A stretch of 48,159 bases of DNA from Ardenticatena maritima. GTDB lineage: Bacteria; Chloroflexota; Anaerolineae; Ardenticatenales; Ardenticatenaceae. Below, in pieces: positions 24,733 to 33,507 of the stretch (positions within the stretch are counted from its first letter, which is position 1; each line of letters opens with the position of its first letter). The stretch covers positions 1 through 48,159 of the forward strand of contig NZ_LGKN01000007.1 of the NCBI RefSeq assembly GCF_001306175.1, written 5' to 3'. The notes beneath the pieces are model-generated. The model did not search any database, had not been told where the DNA came from, and saw nothing but the letters and a program-made list of their open reading frames with translations. Both the position numbers and the translations under genes were made by a program.

Positions 24733-24760
24733 TTGACGAATTACCCACATTCCATACAAT
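24733..24760 (+). promoter_or_regulatory. Sigma-70-like promoter of the haem operon
   Basis: TTGACG at 24733-24738 and TACAAT at 24755-24760 with a 16-nt spacer (5 of 6 matches each). The leader to hemA is about 90 nt and contains three copies of AGTTTTG (24768, 24799 and 24809), of unknown meaning. Confidence 0.6.
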
Positions 24761-24856
24761 CACGCACAGTTTTGAGCAAAAGAACGATTGATTTGCTTAG
24801 TTTTGCATAGTTTTGAAAATTTCAGCCCCAATTGAACCTGTGTGGAGGAGAGACCG

Positions 24857-26155
24857 GTGCCACTCTTTTTGCTGGGACTTGATCATACAACCGCACCTGT
24901 CGAAATCCGTGAACGGTTGGCGTTTCGCGAAACCGACATTCCGCAGGCGTTGCAAACGCTGGTTGCTTCACCAGCCATTACCGAAGCCGCCTTGTTGAGC
25001 ACCTGCAACCGCGTCGAAGTGGTGTTGTACGGCGACGACCCGCGCGCGATGGAAGCCGCCGCATTGGGGTTCCTTTCGGCGTGGCATCGGTTGCCGCGCA
25101 CCCATTTTGTCGAAACAACGCGCTCATTCATCGAAGATGCCGCCGCCGAGCATCTGTTCCGCGTTGCCGCGGGGCTGGAATCGTTGGTGCCCGGCGAAAA
25201 GCAAATTTTGGGGCAGGTGAAACAGGCGGGGCAATTGGCGCGTGATGCCGGCACGCTCGGCAAGATGCTGACCCGCCTGTTTGATGCAGCGGTGGCGTGT
25301 GGGCGGCGGGTACGCCACGAGACGGAGATTGCCCGCCACCCGGTGAGCGTGAGCCATGCCGCCGTAGTGCTGGTGCGCGAGCACCTGGGCGACCTCGAGG
25401 GGCGGCATGTGTTGCTGATTGGGGGCGGCAAGATGATTGAAGTCGCCGCCAAGCAGTTGCATGACCTTGGCGCCACGCACTTCACCATTGCAAACCGCAC
25501 GCTGGCGCGGGCGTGTGAATTGGCGCAACAATGGGGCGGTGATGCTCGTCCACTCGATGCCATTCCAACAGCGCTGGTCGAAGCCGATGTTGTCATTTCG
25601 GCGACCGCTGCGCCGCACCTGGTTGTGTATGCCGAAACCGTCGCCGCCGCGATGCAGCAGCGCCAGGGACGCCCGCTGTTGCTGGTTGATTTGGCTGTGC
25701 CGCGCGATATTGACCCCCTTTGCGCCGACATTGACGATGTGACCCTGGTTGATGTGGATGGCCTGCGCGATGTCGTCAACCGCAGTATGCAATTGCGGTT
25801 GCAGGCGCGTGAAGAAGCCGCCGCCATTGTTCGTGAAGAGGTGCGTGCGTTCATGGAGTGGTACGCGGTCCAGCGTGTGGCGCCGACGTTGGCGGCGTTG
25901 CGCCAAAAAGCGGACGCGATCAAGCAAGCGGAATTGGAACGCGCCTTGCGCCGCCTGGGTGATGTTTCCCCCCATGAGCGCAAGGTGCTGGAAACATTGG
26001 TGCATAACGTCGTCAACAAGTTGCTGGCTGCGCCGACGGTGCAGTTGCGGCAACGGGCGGTTGAAGGCGACGGCGACCTCTATGCGCAGGTGTTGTCAAC
26101 ACTTTTTGAATTACCGCAGGCTGAAGGCTCGCGGGCGTCGGAGCAAACCGTATGA
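24857..26155 (+). CDS. hemA: Glutamyl-tRNA reductase
   Basis: 432 residues. It reduces Glu-tRNA to glutamate-1-semialdehyde with NADPH, the first step of C5 haem synthesis. The N-terminal catalytic domain has the nucleophile C50 in STCNRVE and the GEKQILGQVK stretch; the NADPH domain has LIGGGKM; a C-terminal helical dimerisation domain follows. GTG at 24857 is chosen as the start because GGAGGAG lies at 24844-24850; an alternative GTG at 24842 would overlap that ribosome site. The next enzyme, GSA aminotransferase (hemL), is not in the cluster. hemC overlaps by 4 nt. Confidence 0.95.
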   Translation: MPLFLLGLDHTTAPVEIRERLAFRETDIPQALQTLVASPAITEAALLSTCNRVEVVLYGDDPRAMEAAALGFLSAWHRLPRTHFVETTRSFIEDAAAEHLFRVAAGLESLVPGEKQILGQVKQAGQLARDAGTLGKMLTRLFDAAVACGRRVRHETEIARHPVSVSHAAVVLVREHLGDLEGRHVLLIGGGKMIEVAAKQLHDLGATHFTIANRTLARACELAQQWGGDARPLDAIPTALVEADVVISATAAPHLVVYAETVAAAMQQRQGRPLLLVDLAVPRDIDPLCADIDDVTLVDVDGLRDVVNRSMQLRLQAREEAAAIVREEVRAFMEWYAVQRVAPTLAALRQKADAIKQAELERALRRLGDVSPHERKVLETLVHNVVNKLLAAPTVQLRQRAVEGDGDLYAQVLSTLFELPQAEGSRASEQTV

Positions 26156-27072
26156 GACGCATTCGAGTTGGGACACGGGGAAGTTTGTTGGCGCGAACAC
26201 AAACAGCGCACGTTGTGGCGTTGTTGCAGGCGGCGCACCCAGCGCTCGAAATAGAAACCGTCATCATCCAGACCAGCGGCGACCACTCAACGGCGTCATT
26301 GCGCCAGATTGGTGGCCAGGGGGTGTTTACGCGCGAACTGGAAGCCGCCTTGCTGGATGGGCGCATTGACGTAGCCGTACATTCGCTGAAAGACTTGCCT
26401 TCAACGATGCCCGACGGCCTCTGCCTGGCGGCGGTTCCCCCACGTGAAGATGTGCGCGATGTCCTCGTCAGTCGCTTTGAAGGCGGGCTGGACGCCTTGC
26501 CTGCGGGCGCACGGCTCGGCACGGGGAGTTTGCGGCGTCAGGCGCAACTCCTCGCGGTGCGCCCCGACCTGCAAGTTGCCGATATTCGCGGCAATGTGGA
26601 TACGCGCCTGCGCAAACTGGCGGATGGTCAGTACGATGCGATTGTGCTGGCGGCTGCGGGGTTGGCGCGCTTGGGGTGGCTCGACCGCGCGACCGCATTT
26701 TTGCCGGTAGAGGTGATGCTCCCCGCGCCGGCTCAGGCGGCGTTGGGGGTGCAGTGCCGCGCAGACGACGAAGAGATGCGCACCTTGTTAGCGGCGATTG
26801 ACGATGCGCCCACACATGTCGCCGTGCGTGCTGAGCGGGCAGTCTTGCAGCGATTGGGGGCGGGGTGTCGTCTGCCTGTGGCGGCGTATGCCGTGGCGAC
26901 GCCTGACCGCCTGACGTTGCGCACACGTATTGTTGGCTTTGAGGGTGCGCCTGTGTTGGAAGATGTGCGTTCAGGCGCGTGGGCGGATGCTGAAGCGTTG
27001 GGAATGGCATCCGCCGAAGCGTTGCTGGCGCAAGGCGCAGGCGCATTGTTGAAAAACGTCCTGTCTGAATAA
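26152..27072 (+). CDS. hemC: Hydroxymethylbilane synthase (porphobilinogen deaminase)
   Basis: 306 residues. It joins four porphobilinogens into hydroxymethylbilane in the cytoplasm. Typical features are IRVGTRGSLLARTQT at the start, HSLKDLPS, and C239 in GAGCRLPVAAYA, which carries the dipyrromethane cofactor. The ATG overlaps the hemA stop. The uroporphyrinogen III synthase (hemD) that normally follows is missing, so it must be encoded elsewhere. Confidence 0.95.
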   Translation: MRRIRVGTRGSLLARTQTAHVVALLQAAHPALEIETVIIQTSGDHSTASLRQIGGQGVFTRELEAALLDGRIDVAVHSLKDLPSTMPDGLCLAAVPPREDVRDVLVSRFEGGLDALPAGARLGTGSLRRQAQLLAVRPDLQVADIRGNVDTRLRKLADGQYDAIVLAAAGLARLGWLDRATAFLPVEVMLPAPAQAALGVQCRADDEEMRTLLAAIDDAPTHVAVRAERAVLQRLGAGCRLPVAAYAVATPDRLTLRTRIVGFEGAPVLEDVRSGAWADAEALGMASAEALLAQGAGALLKNVLSE

Positions 27073-27081
27073 GGAGGCACT

Positions 27082-28161
27082 ATGCGCGATTTCAATCAAG
27101 CCCCACTGCTGATTTACTGGGAAGTGACGCGTGCTTGTGAGTTGGCGTGCCGCCATTGCCGCGCGGAAGCAATGCCGCGCCGCCATCCCCTGGAACTGAC
27201 GACCGAGGAAGGCTATCGCTTGTTGGAACGTCTGCGCACATTCAGCGAACCACCGCCGCACCTCGTTTTCACAGGGGGCGACCCCTTGCAGCGCCCCGAC
27301 CTGTTCGATTGGATGTCCTACGCGGTCGAACTGGGGTTTCTCACGGCGATTACGCCCAGCGGCACGTATGCGCTCACGCCTGAGGTGGTGCGGCGTTTCA
27401 AGGAAGTAGGCGTCTGGATGATGTCGGTCAGTCTCGACGGCTCAACCGCCGAACGCCATGACGCCATTCGCCAGGTGCCGGGCAGTTTCGACCAGACGGT
27501 GCGCGCCATCAAGTGGGCGAAAGCCGAAGGCTTGCCGCTTCAAATCAACACGCTGGTATGCGCTGAAACGTATGACGATATCCCCGCCATTGGTGAATTG
27601 CTGGCGACGTTGGGCGTGGAGCGGTGGAGCATCTTCTTCCTCGTCTCAACGGGGCGCGGGCGCGTCCTGGGCGACATTACGCCACAGCAAGCCGAAGACC
27701 TCTTGATGTGGATTCACAATTTCAGCCGCACAGCCCCCTTTGCCATCAAAACGACCGAAGCGCATCACTATCGGCGTGTGGCGATTCAGCGGACACGGAG
27801 CGAAGGATACGACCAGGAGCCGCGCCGCGTGCGCCAGGGCTTCGGTATTCGCGACGGCGCGGGCATCATGTTCATTTCCCACATTGGCGAGATTTACCCC
27901 GCCGGCTTCTTGCCCATCGTCGTCGGGAATGTGCGGCGCGATGACCCTGTGCAGGTCTATCGTGAGCATGAGTTGTTCCGCGCCTTGCGTACGCCCGACC
28001 TCTTCAAGGGCAAATGTGGGGTGTGTGAGTTCCGCAAGGTTTGTGGCGGTTCGCGTGCGCGCGCCTACGCGGCGACGGGCGACCCGCTGGAAAGCGACCC
28101 GCTGTGCGTGTACGTGCCCCCCGCGTGGGAAGCACAGCAAGCGGGCGTGATGGCGCGCTAA
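27082..28161 (+). CDS. Radical SAM/SPASM protein, NirJ/AhbD-like haem synthesis enzyme
   Basis: 359 residues. The radical SAM site CELACRHC (C-x3-C-x2-C) lies near residue 20, followed by FTGGDPLQRPD. A SPASM-type C-terminus has GKCGVCEFRKVCGGSRARAY and DPLC, with the cysteines for an auxiliary 4Fe-4S cluster. This is the pattern of AhbC/AhbD and NirJ, which decarboxylate or remodel haem precursors; AhbD turns Fe-coproporphyrin III into haem b. It sits between hemC and hemB, so a haem role is likely, but since hemQ is also present the two may be alternatives, for example for anaerobic and aerobic conditions, or this one may make another tetrapyrrole. Confidence 0.82.
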   Translation: MRDFNQAPLLIYWEVTRACELACRHCRAEAMPRRHPLELTTEEGYRLLERLRTFSEPPPHLVFTGGDPLQRPDLFDWMSYAVELGFLTAITPSGTYALTPEVVRRFKEVGVWMMSVSLDGSTAERHDAIRQVPGSFDQTVRAIKWAKAEGLPLQINTLVCAETYDDIPAIGELLATLGVERWSIFFLVSTGRGRVLGDITPQQAEDLLMWIHNFSRTAPFAIKTTEAHHYRRVAIQRTRSEGYDQEPRRVRQGFGIRDGAGIMFISHIGEIYPAGFLPIVVGNVRRDDPVQVYREHELFRALRTPDLFKGKCGVCEFRKVCGGSRARAYAATGDPLESDPLCVYVPPAWEAQQAGVMAR

Positions 28162-28344
28162 TGCGTTTGGGAAAGCCAGGCGCGAAGAAGCGCGCCAAAA
28201 CCTTGAAATCGTCAAGTGCATGAAAGCATGACCAGCGCGTTTTGGTACAAGCCGGCAACTTTGGCTCCGTATTCAACGTGTAGTCTGTCTGTTTGAAAGC
28301 AGAGCGCAATCAACTGTCAAAATCTGTGTGGAGATGAGGACGCC

Positions 28345-29370
28345 ATGACACGCAAACATGAACCGCAAACGCTCACAAGCGCGCAGTTTCCGCGTGTGCG
28401 TATGCGTCGGTTGCGGCGGACACCCGCTTTACGCCGCATGGTGCGCGAAACAACGCTCGCGCCGGACGACTTCATCTACCCGCTTTTCGTCACCCACGGG
28501 CGCGGCGTGAAGCGCGAAATCCCATCCATGCCGGGGCAATACCAGTGGTCGCTGGACATGCTGGCGGCGGAAATTGAAGAAGTTGCCGCATTGGGCATCC
28601 CCGCCGTCATCCTGTTTGGTATTCCCGCCAGCAAAGACCCCATCGGTACCGAAAACTTTGCCCCCGATGGGATTGTCCAGCAAGCGATTCGGCTCATCAA
28701 GGACGTCGCCCCTGAGTTGGTGGTTGTGACGGACGTTTGCATGTGCGAATACACCGACCATGGCCACTGTGGCATCGTGCATCAACATGGCGACACCTTC
28801 GAGATTGCCAACGATGAGACACTGAACATTTTGCAGCGCGTGGTTGTCTCACATGCCGAGGCGGGCGCCGACATTGTCGCCCCAAGCGGCATGATGGATG
28901 GCATGGTGGGCGCGATTCGTGAAGCGCTTGACAGCCATGGCTTTCACAACGTGGCGGTGCTCTCCTATGCCGTCAAATACGCCTCCGCCTTCTACGGTCC
29001 CTTCCGCGACGCCGCCGAGTCGCCGCCCCAGTTTGGCGACCGCAAGACGCACCAAATGGACCCCGCCAACGTGCGCGAAGCCTTGCGCGAAGCCGCGTTG
29101 GACGTTGCCGAGGGGGCGGACATGCTCATGGTCAAGCCTGCACTGCCCTATCTGGATGTGATTCGTGCGGTGCGTGAGGCGTTTGACCTGCCGCTGGCGG
29201 CGTACAACGTGAGCGGCGAGTACAGCATGGTGAAAGCGGCCGCCGCCAACGGCTGGATTGACGAGCGGAGTGTGGTGCTTGAACTGTTGACGGGGATCAA
29301 GCGTGCAGGCGCCGACCTGATTTTGACCTACTTTGCCAAAGACGCCGCGCGGTGGTTGCAGGAAGCATAA
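28345..29370 (+). CDS. hemB: Delta-aminolevulinic acid dehydratase (porphobilinogen synthase)
   Basis: 341 residues. It condenses two 5-aminolevulinates to porphobilinogen. Schiff-base lysines are K211 ([12 protein letters not shown]) and K264 ([12 protein letters not shown]). The metal loop [13 protein letters not shown] has C132, C134 and C142, the zinc-binding triple-cysteine type. A 183-nt gap separates it from the radical SAM gene; within it I see a weak GC hairpin (GGCGCG / CGCGCC near 28179) and a CTTGA-N5-TCAAG palindrome (28202-28216), but no clear terminator or promoter. Confidence 0.95.
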   Translation: MTRKHEPQTLTSAQFPRVRMRRLRRTPALRRMVRETTLAPDDFIYPLFVTHGRGVKREIPSMPGQYQWSLDMLAAEIEEVAALGIPAVILFGIPASKDPIGTENFAPDGIVQQAIRLIKDVAPELVVVTDVCMCEYTDHGHCGIVHQHGDTFEIANDETLNILQRVVVSHAEAGADIVAPSGMMDGMVGAIREALDSHGFHNVAVLSYAVKYASAFYGPFRDAAESPPQFGDRKTHQMDPANVREALREAALDVAEGADMLMVKPALPYLDVIRAVREAFDLPLAAYNVSGEYSMVKAAAANGWIDERSVVLELLTGIKRAGADLILTYFAKDAARWLQEA

Positions 29371-29426
29371 CCCCGCCGCGGCACGCTCAGACTGACCAAC
29401 AAATACGACAGGGAGGAACACGGTTT

Positions 29427-30110
29427 ATGAGCCGCATTCGGACGTTGAATCACTTTGCCTTTTTCCGTTTCACGGATGCTTACTATGCGCTGGACGAAGA
29501 GCAAAAAGCCCCCATTCGGGCGCAATTGCTGGCGGGCTTGCGTGAAGCCGCCGAGCGTGTGGATATTTACCAGGTCTATCCCGCCCGCCATGAACACGAC
29601 ATCATGGTCTGGAGCGCTTGCAACGCCGAGGAAGTGGGCGTGGCGGCGGAATTCTTCCAACGCTTTGCGCGAGCAACCAACCCGTTGCGCCGCTGGCTGA
29701 CCCCCACCTTCACCATGTGGGGCTTCACCAAGCCATCCATTTACTCGCGCAGTGAGCGCAGCGCGCAAGAGATTGACCCCTTCGCCGAAGAACGCAAGCG
29801 CTACATGGTCGTCTATCCCTTCGTGAAAACCGTAGACTGGTACTTGCTGCGCCGCGATACGCGCCAGGGGATGATGAACGAGCATATTCGCATTGGGAAA
29901 CAATACCCGCAAATCACCCAATTGTTGCTCTATTCGTTTGGGCTTGCTGACCAGGAATTCATCGTCACCTATGAAACCGACGACCTGAACGAATTTTCGG
30001 ACCTGGTGATGGAATTGCGCGGAAGCGACGCCCGCAAGTACACCGAACGCGATACACCCATCTTTACCGCCGTCTATCACCCAGCCGAAGAGACGCTGGC
30101 ACTTTTCTAG
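29427..30110 (+). CDS. hemQ: Coproheme decarboxylase HemQ (chlorite-dismutase-like)
   Basis: 227 residues from the ATG at 29427, with GGGAGGA upstream; it corresponds to the HemQ size. HemQ converts Fe-coproporphyrin III to haem b using peroxide, the last step of the coproporphyrin pathway. Key features are NHFAFFRF at the start, the YPFVKTVDWY segment containing the catalytic Tyr and Lys of the family, and MMNEHIRIGKQYPQI with the proximal haem-ligand His. Its presence with hemE and hemH indicates that this bacterium uses the coproporphyrin route. Confidence 0.92.
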   Translation: MSRIRTLNHFAFFRFTDAYYALDEEQKAPIRAQLLAGLREAAERVDIYQVYPARHEHDIMVWSACNAEEVGVAAEFFQRFARATNPLRRWLTPTFTMWGFTKPSIYSRSERSAQEIDPFAEERKRYMVVYPFVKTVDWYLLRRDTRQGMMNEHIRIGKQYPQITQLLLYSFGLADQEFIVTYETDDLNEFSDLVMELRGSDARKYTERDTPIFTAVYHPAEETLALF

Positions 30111-30129
30111 GAAGGAGCGATAACCCGAT

Positions 30130-31188
30130 ATGAACGACCGTTTTCTCCGTGCCTGTCGGCGCGAGTCCGTGGATACCACCCCCGTCTGGTTTATGCGCCA
30201 GGCGGGACGCTTTTTGCCTGAATATCGCGCCTTGCGCGAAAAACATCCCATCCTGGAGATGATCAAGACGCCGGAACTGGCTGTCGAAGTCACATTGCAG
30301 CCCCTGCGCCGCTTTGACCTGGACGCGGCAATCATCTTTGCGGACATTTTGCCGCTGTTGGAGACCATGGGGCTGGAACTTGAATTTGTGAAGGGGGAAG
30401 GTCCTGTTATTCACAACCCCATCCGCACGCCTGACGACGTTGCCGCGTTGCGCGTACCAGACGCTGAGGAAATCGCTCCCTTCACCATCGAGGCGATTCG
30501 GCTCTGTCGGCGTGAGTTGGATGGGCGCGTGCCGCTGATTGGCTTTTCAGGTGCGCCCTTCACGCTGGCGAGTTATGCCATTGAGGGCGGTTCATCGCGC
30601 CACTACCGCCTGACCAAAACCTTCATGTACGCCCAACCGCAGGCGTGGCACAGCCTCATGGACAAGTTGGCGCAGGTGATTGGCGCGTATTTGCAAGCGC
30701 AAGCCGCGGCGGGGGCGCAAGCGTTGCAGTTGTTCGACAGTTGGGTGGGGGCGCTCACCCCCAACGATTACGCCGAGTATGTCCAACCTTACTCGCGCCG
30801 TGTGCTCGACATGGCGCGCCAAACCGGTGTGCCCGTCATCCATTTCAGCACGGGCACAGCCGGCATGCTCGAACAGATACGCGCCACAGGGGGCGACGTC
30901 ATCAGCATTGACTGGCGCATCCACCTGGACGACGCCTGGGCGCGTATCGGATACGACCGTGCCATTCAAGGCAATCTCGACCCCATCGCGCTGATGGCGC
31001 CCTGGCCTGAACTGCGCCGCCGCGCTGAGGATATTTTGCGCCGCGCGGGTGGTCGCCCCGGCCATATCTTCAACTTGGGGCATGGTATTTTGCCCCAAAC
31101 CCCGATTGACAACGTCGCGCGGTTGGTGGATTTTGTGCACGAATGGCGTGTTGTTTCGCCAACACATGAAAGAGAGGAGCAAGCATGA
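30130..31188 (+). CDS. hemE: Uroporphyrinogen decarboxylase
   Basis: 352 residues. It removes four carboxylates from uroporphyrinogen III to give coproporphyrinogen III. The N-terminal [16 protein letters not shown] and the [17 protein letters not shown] region are hallmarks. GAAGGAG lies about 12 nt before the ATG. It follows hemQ by 19 nt and overlaps hemH by 4 nt. Confidence 0.95.
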   Translation: MNDRFLRACRRESVDTTPVWFMRQAGRFLPEYRALREKHPILEMIKTPELAVEVTLQPLRRFDLDAAIIFADILPLLETMGLELEFVKGEGPVIHNPIRTPDDVAALRVPDAEEIAPFTIEAIRLCRRELDGRVPLIGFSGAPFTLASYAIEGGSSRHYRLTKTFMYAQPQAWHSLMDKLAQVIGAYLQAQAAAGAQALQLFDSWVGALTPNDYAEYVQPYSRRVLDMARQTGVPVIHFSTGTAGMLEQIRATGGDVISIDWRIHLDDAWARIGYDRAIQGNLDPIALMAPWPELRRRAEDILRRAGGRPGHIFNLGHGILPQTPIDNVARLVDFVHEWRVVSPTHEREEQA

Positions 31189-32141
31189 GCGAACGAGACC
31201 CCATCGCCTTGCTGGTCATGGCATACGGTGGACCCAATTCACTGGACGACATCGAACCCTACTTGCTGGACATTCGCGGCGGTCGCGCGACGCCCCCCGA
31301 ACTGGTGGAAGAAATTCGCGAGCGCTATGCGCTGATTGGGGGGCGTTCGCCCCTGCTGGATATCACACGCGCCCAAGCCGAAGCGCTTGCCGCCGCCTTG
31401 AACGCTGACAACCGCGCCACCTTCAAGCCCTACGTGGGCATGCGCCACTGGTTCCCCTACATTCGCGAAGCCGTCGAGCAGATTGTGGCGGACGGCGTGC
31501 AGCGCGTCGTCGCGTTGGTGATGGCGCCGCACTATTCGCGCATGAGCATCGGCGCCTACATCAAGAAGGTTGAGGAAGCGGTGGCCGAATTGGGCGCTGA
31601 CCTGGACATCACGTATGTGCGCCACTGGGGAGACCATCCTCTCTACATCGAAGCCGTTGCCGAGCATATTCGCGAGGCGTTGCAAAAATTTGCGCCCGAA
31701 GAACGCGAGCGCGTCAAACTGCTCTTCACGGCGCACAGTTTGCCCGCCGCCATCATGCAACAGGGAGACCCCTACGACGCCCAATTGCGTACGACGGCGC
31801 GGCTGGTCGCTGAGCAGCTCGGCTGGACGGAAGACCGCTGGCTCTTCTGCTATCAGAGTGCGGGGGCAAGCAACACCAAGTGGCTGGGACCCGACATCAA
31901 CGACGTGCTTCCTGAACTGGCGGCGCAGGGTGAAACAGCGGTGCTTGTTGCGCCGGTGGGCTTTGTGGCAGACCATGTCGAAATTCTCTACGACATTGAC
32001 ATCGAAGCGCGGCAGATTGCCGAAGCGCATGGCTTGCACCTGGAACGTATGGCTTCGATGAACACCGCGCCGCGCTTTATTGAAGCGCTTGCCGCCATTG
32101 TTCGCGAACATTTGGCGCAGGCGGAACGCACAACCGCGTAA
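31185..32141 (+). CDS. hemH: Ferrochelatase (probably coproporphyrin ferrochelatase)
   Basis: 318 residues. The N-terminus [19 protein letters not shown] and the conserved HSLPAAI and [16 protein letters not shown] segments define the family; the first of these His residues and the Glu of VEILYD bind the metal. In genomes with HemQ this enzyme inserts iron into coproporphyrin III before decarboxylation (CpfC). The ATG overlaps the hemE stop and AGAGGAG precedes it. It is the last gene of the haem operon, closed by a strong terminator. Confidence 0.93.
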   Translation: MSERDPIALLVMAYGGPNSLDDIEPYLLDIRGGRATPPELVEEIRERYALIGGRSPLLDITRAQAEALAAALNADNRATFKPYVGMRHWFPYIREAVEQIVADGVQRVVALVMAPHYSRMSIGAYIKKVEEAVAELGADLDITYVRHWGDHPLYIEAVAEHIREALQKFAPEERERVKLLFTAHSLPAAIMQQGDPYDAQLRTTARLVAEQLGWTEDRWLFCYQSAGASNTKWLGPDINDVLPELAAQGETAVLVAPVGFVADHVEILYDIDIEARQIAEAHGLHLERMASMNTAPRFIEALAAIVREHLAQAERTTA

Positions 32142-32166
32142 ACCTTTCTGGCATAACAACAACAAA

Positions 32167-32206
32167 GCCCTGTCAGGTTGCATGAAGCCCTGACAGGGCG
32201 TTTTTT
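32167..32206 (+). terminator. Terminator between haem operon and convergent cluster
   Basis: An 11-bp perfect stem (32167-32177 with 32189-32199) and 11-nt loop followed by G and six T. On the minus strand it is followed by TTTGTTGTT, so it may also serve the convergent transcript that ends at 32225. Confidence 0.88.
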
Positions 32207-32224
32207 CATCTTCACACTTTCATT

Positions 32225-32659
32225 TCATTTGCGAACAAGCCCCTCGTGCGCATCCACACGAAACGGCTTGACGCGCGGCCAGGCGTTGACTGCAAAACTG
32301 ACCACCGCCAGCAATTCACACACGCGCCCAATAAGGGTGAGTGTTGGCGCACCGCCGCGCAAGCCGGCGAGAGCAATCAACACCACCCCGATATTCAGCA
32401 GGGCATACGCCAGCCACACAGGGGCTTCCGGCCCACGCGAAGCGCCCCCCTCAAAGCGGGGCAAAATCCAGTACGCGACACCTAACGCAAATTGAAATGT
32501 CCACCCAAAGAGCAAAAACTCAATATGCAGGGGCAGCAACCGCCACATGATGGGGTGTAGAAAGACCCCTTTGTGTGCCAGCATCAGCGCCCCGGCGGTG
32601 AAACCCGCCAGAAAATAGAGCGCCGCCGTGCGAATGTAGACGCGCGAGAGCAGAGGCAT
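32225..32659 (-). CDS. Mini oxidase-subunit-I-like membrane protein
   Basis: 144 residues, four predicted membrane helices. The second helix holds PLHIEFLLFGWTFQFALGVA (20 residues quoted), a His followed by Gly-Trp, then YWILPRFEG; this resembles one helix pair of haem-copper oxidase or NO reductase large subunits. Too short to hold the full haem-copper site. It is a paralogue of the protein encoded just upstream (32662-33108) and is separated from it by 2 nt. It may be a haem-binding accessory or NO-related protein; this is inference. It is the last gene of the minus-strand NnrS operon. Confidence 0.7.
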   Translation of the reverse strand: MPLLSRVYIRTAALYFLAGFTAGALMLAHKGVFLHPIMWRLLPLHIEFLLFGWTFQFALGVAYWILPRFEGGASRGPEAPVWLAYALLNIGVVLIALAGLRGGAPTLTLIGRVCELLAVVSFAVNAWPRVKPFRVDAHEGLVRK

Positions 32660-32661
32660 GG

Positions 32662-33108
32662 CTACTTCTCCAAGCGTCGTGGTTTTTTGGTGTCGCGTAC
32701 ACGCGGCCAAATGTGAACCACATACGCCAGCGCCGCCAGCCATTGCAGAAGGGCGGAGACAACCAGCAACCAGCCCCACACACCGCCGGGCGATGTGCTG
32801 TTGAGCGGTTCAGCCAGCACACGCAACGCCAACCCCACGTTCAACAACCAGAATGAAGCGTACACGGGGCGTTCGTCGCCGCGCTTTTGCGCGCCGCGCC
32901 CGATGGTCGGAAACATCCAGAATGCCACGCCAAAGATGAGTTGCGTCACCCAGCCGACCATGAGCATGTGAAAATAGGTCGGCGTCATGGCACGGACAGC
33001 CGCCGGTAGCGGAAATGACGAAGGCAGAACAAGCAACAACCCTACAACCATGGCGGCGATGAAATAGAGCAAACCGGACTTGATGAACCAGCGTGTAACA
33101 GGTGGCAT
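32662..33108 (-). CDS. Mini oxidase-subunit-I-like membrane protein (paralogue)
   Basis: 148 residues, four predicted helices. It shows TYFHMLMVGWVTQLIFGVAF then WMFPTIGRG, the same His...Gly-Trp...Pro layout as its downstream neighbour, and a similar C-terminal IWPRVRD ending. The pair looks like a tandem duplication that has diverged. Similar stand-alone four-helix proteins accompany NnrS in denitrifiers and are often annotated as cytochrome-c-oxidase-like. The start is ATG 33108. Confidence 0.7.
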   Translation of the reverse strand: MPPVTRWFIKSGLLYFIAAMVVGLLLVLPSSFPLPAAVRAMTPTYFHMLMVGWVTQLIFGVAFWMFPTIGRGAQKRGDERPVYASFWLLNVGLALRVLAEPLNSTSPGGVWGWLLVVSALLQWLAALAYVVHIWPRVRDTKKPRRLEK

Positions 33109-33120
33109 CGTTCTCCTGCG

Positions 33121-33507
33121 TCAACGTTCAAGTTTGCCAAGACGTTTGAGGATGGCGCGTTGCAACGCCTGACGTGCATACGTGCGTTCGTGAATGGTGG
33201 CGCGGATGATCCACGGCTCATCACCCGTGTTTTCAAACCCATGCTCCACACCCGCCGGGACGAAAATCACATCACCTGGGCGCGTTTGTACCGCTTCACC
33301 ATCCAGCCAGATTGTGCCATGCCCGGCGAGCACGTCAAACACTTCATGTTCGTGTTCGTGGCTGTGCCGCCGCAACACTTGGCCGGGGCGGAAGTAGAGA
33401 ATGCAGGCCCAAAACTCCTCTTCGCGGAACAGAAAAACATTCGTCAACGGTTCTTCGTCGTAGCGTTCCAGGTCGTGGATGTTGAATATCTGTGCCTTAC
33501 GCGGCAT
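33121..33507 (-). CDS. Cupin-domain protein
   Basis: 128 residues. A single conserved beta-barrel with metal motif HSHEHEHEVFDVLAG (the first cupin motif, several His and Glu) and PGDVIFVPAGVEHGFENTG (the second motif, with His). Single-domain cupins of this size may be metal-dependent isomerases or dioxygenases or simply ligand sensors. AAGGAGG precedes the ATG at 33507, which overlaps the NnrS-family gene by 11 nt. Its place in the NnrS operon suggests a link to NO or redox stress but no substrate can be given. Confidence 0.83.
   Translation of the reverse strand: MPRKAQIFNIHDLERYDEEPLTNVFLFREEEFWACILYFRPGQVLRRHSHEHEHEVFDVLAGHGTIWLDGEAVQTRPGDVIFVPAGVEHGFENTGDEPWIIRATIHERTYARQALQRAILKRLGKLER

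Noticed and set aside
24555-24856. Small RNA gene or riboswitch in the hemA leader
   Set aside because: The region shows a promoter, a palindrome and short AGTTTTG repeats but no stable multi-stem fold or terminator that I can see.
28162-28344. Terminator inside the haem cluster
   Set aside because: The GC hairpin near 28179 is followed by A residues rather than a T-run, so hemB may still be co-transcribed.
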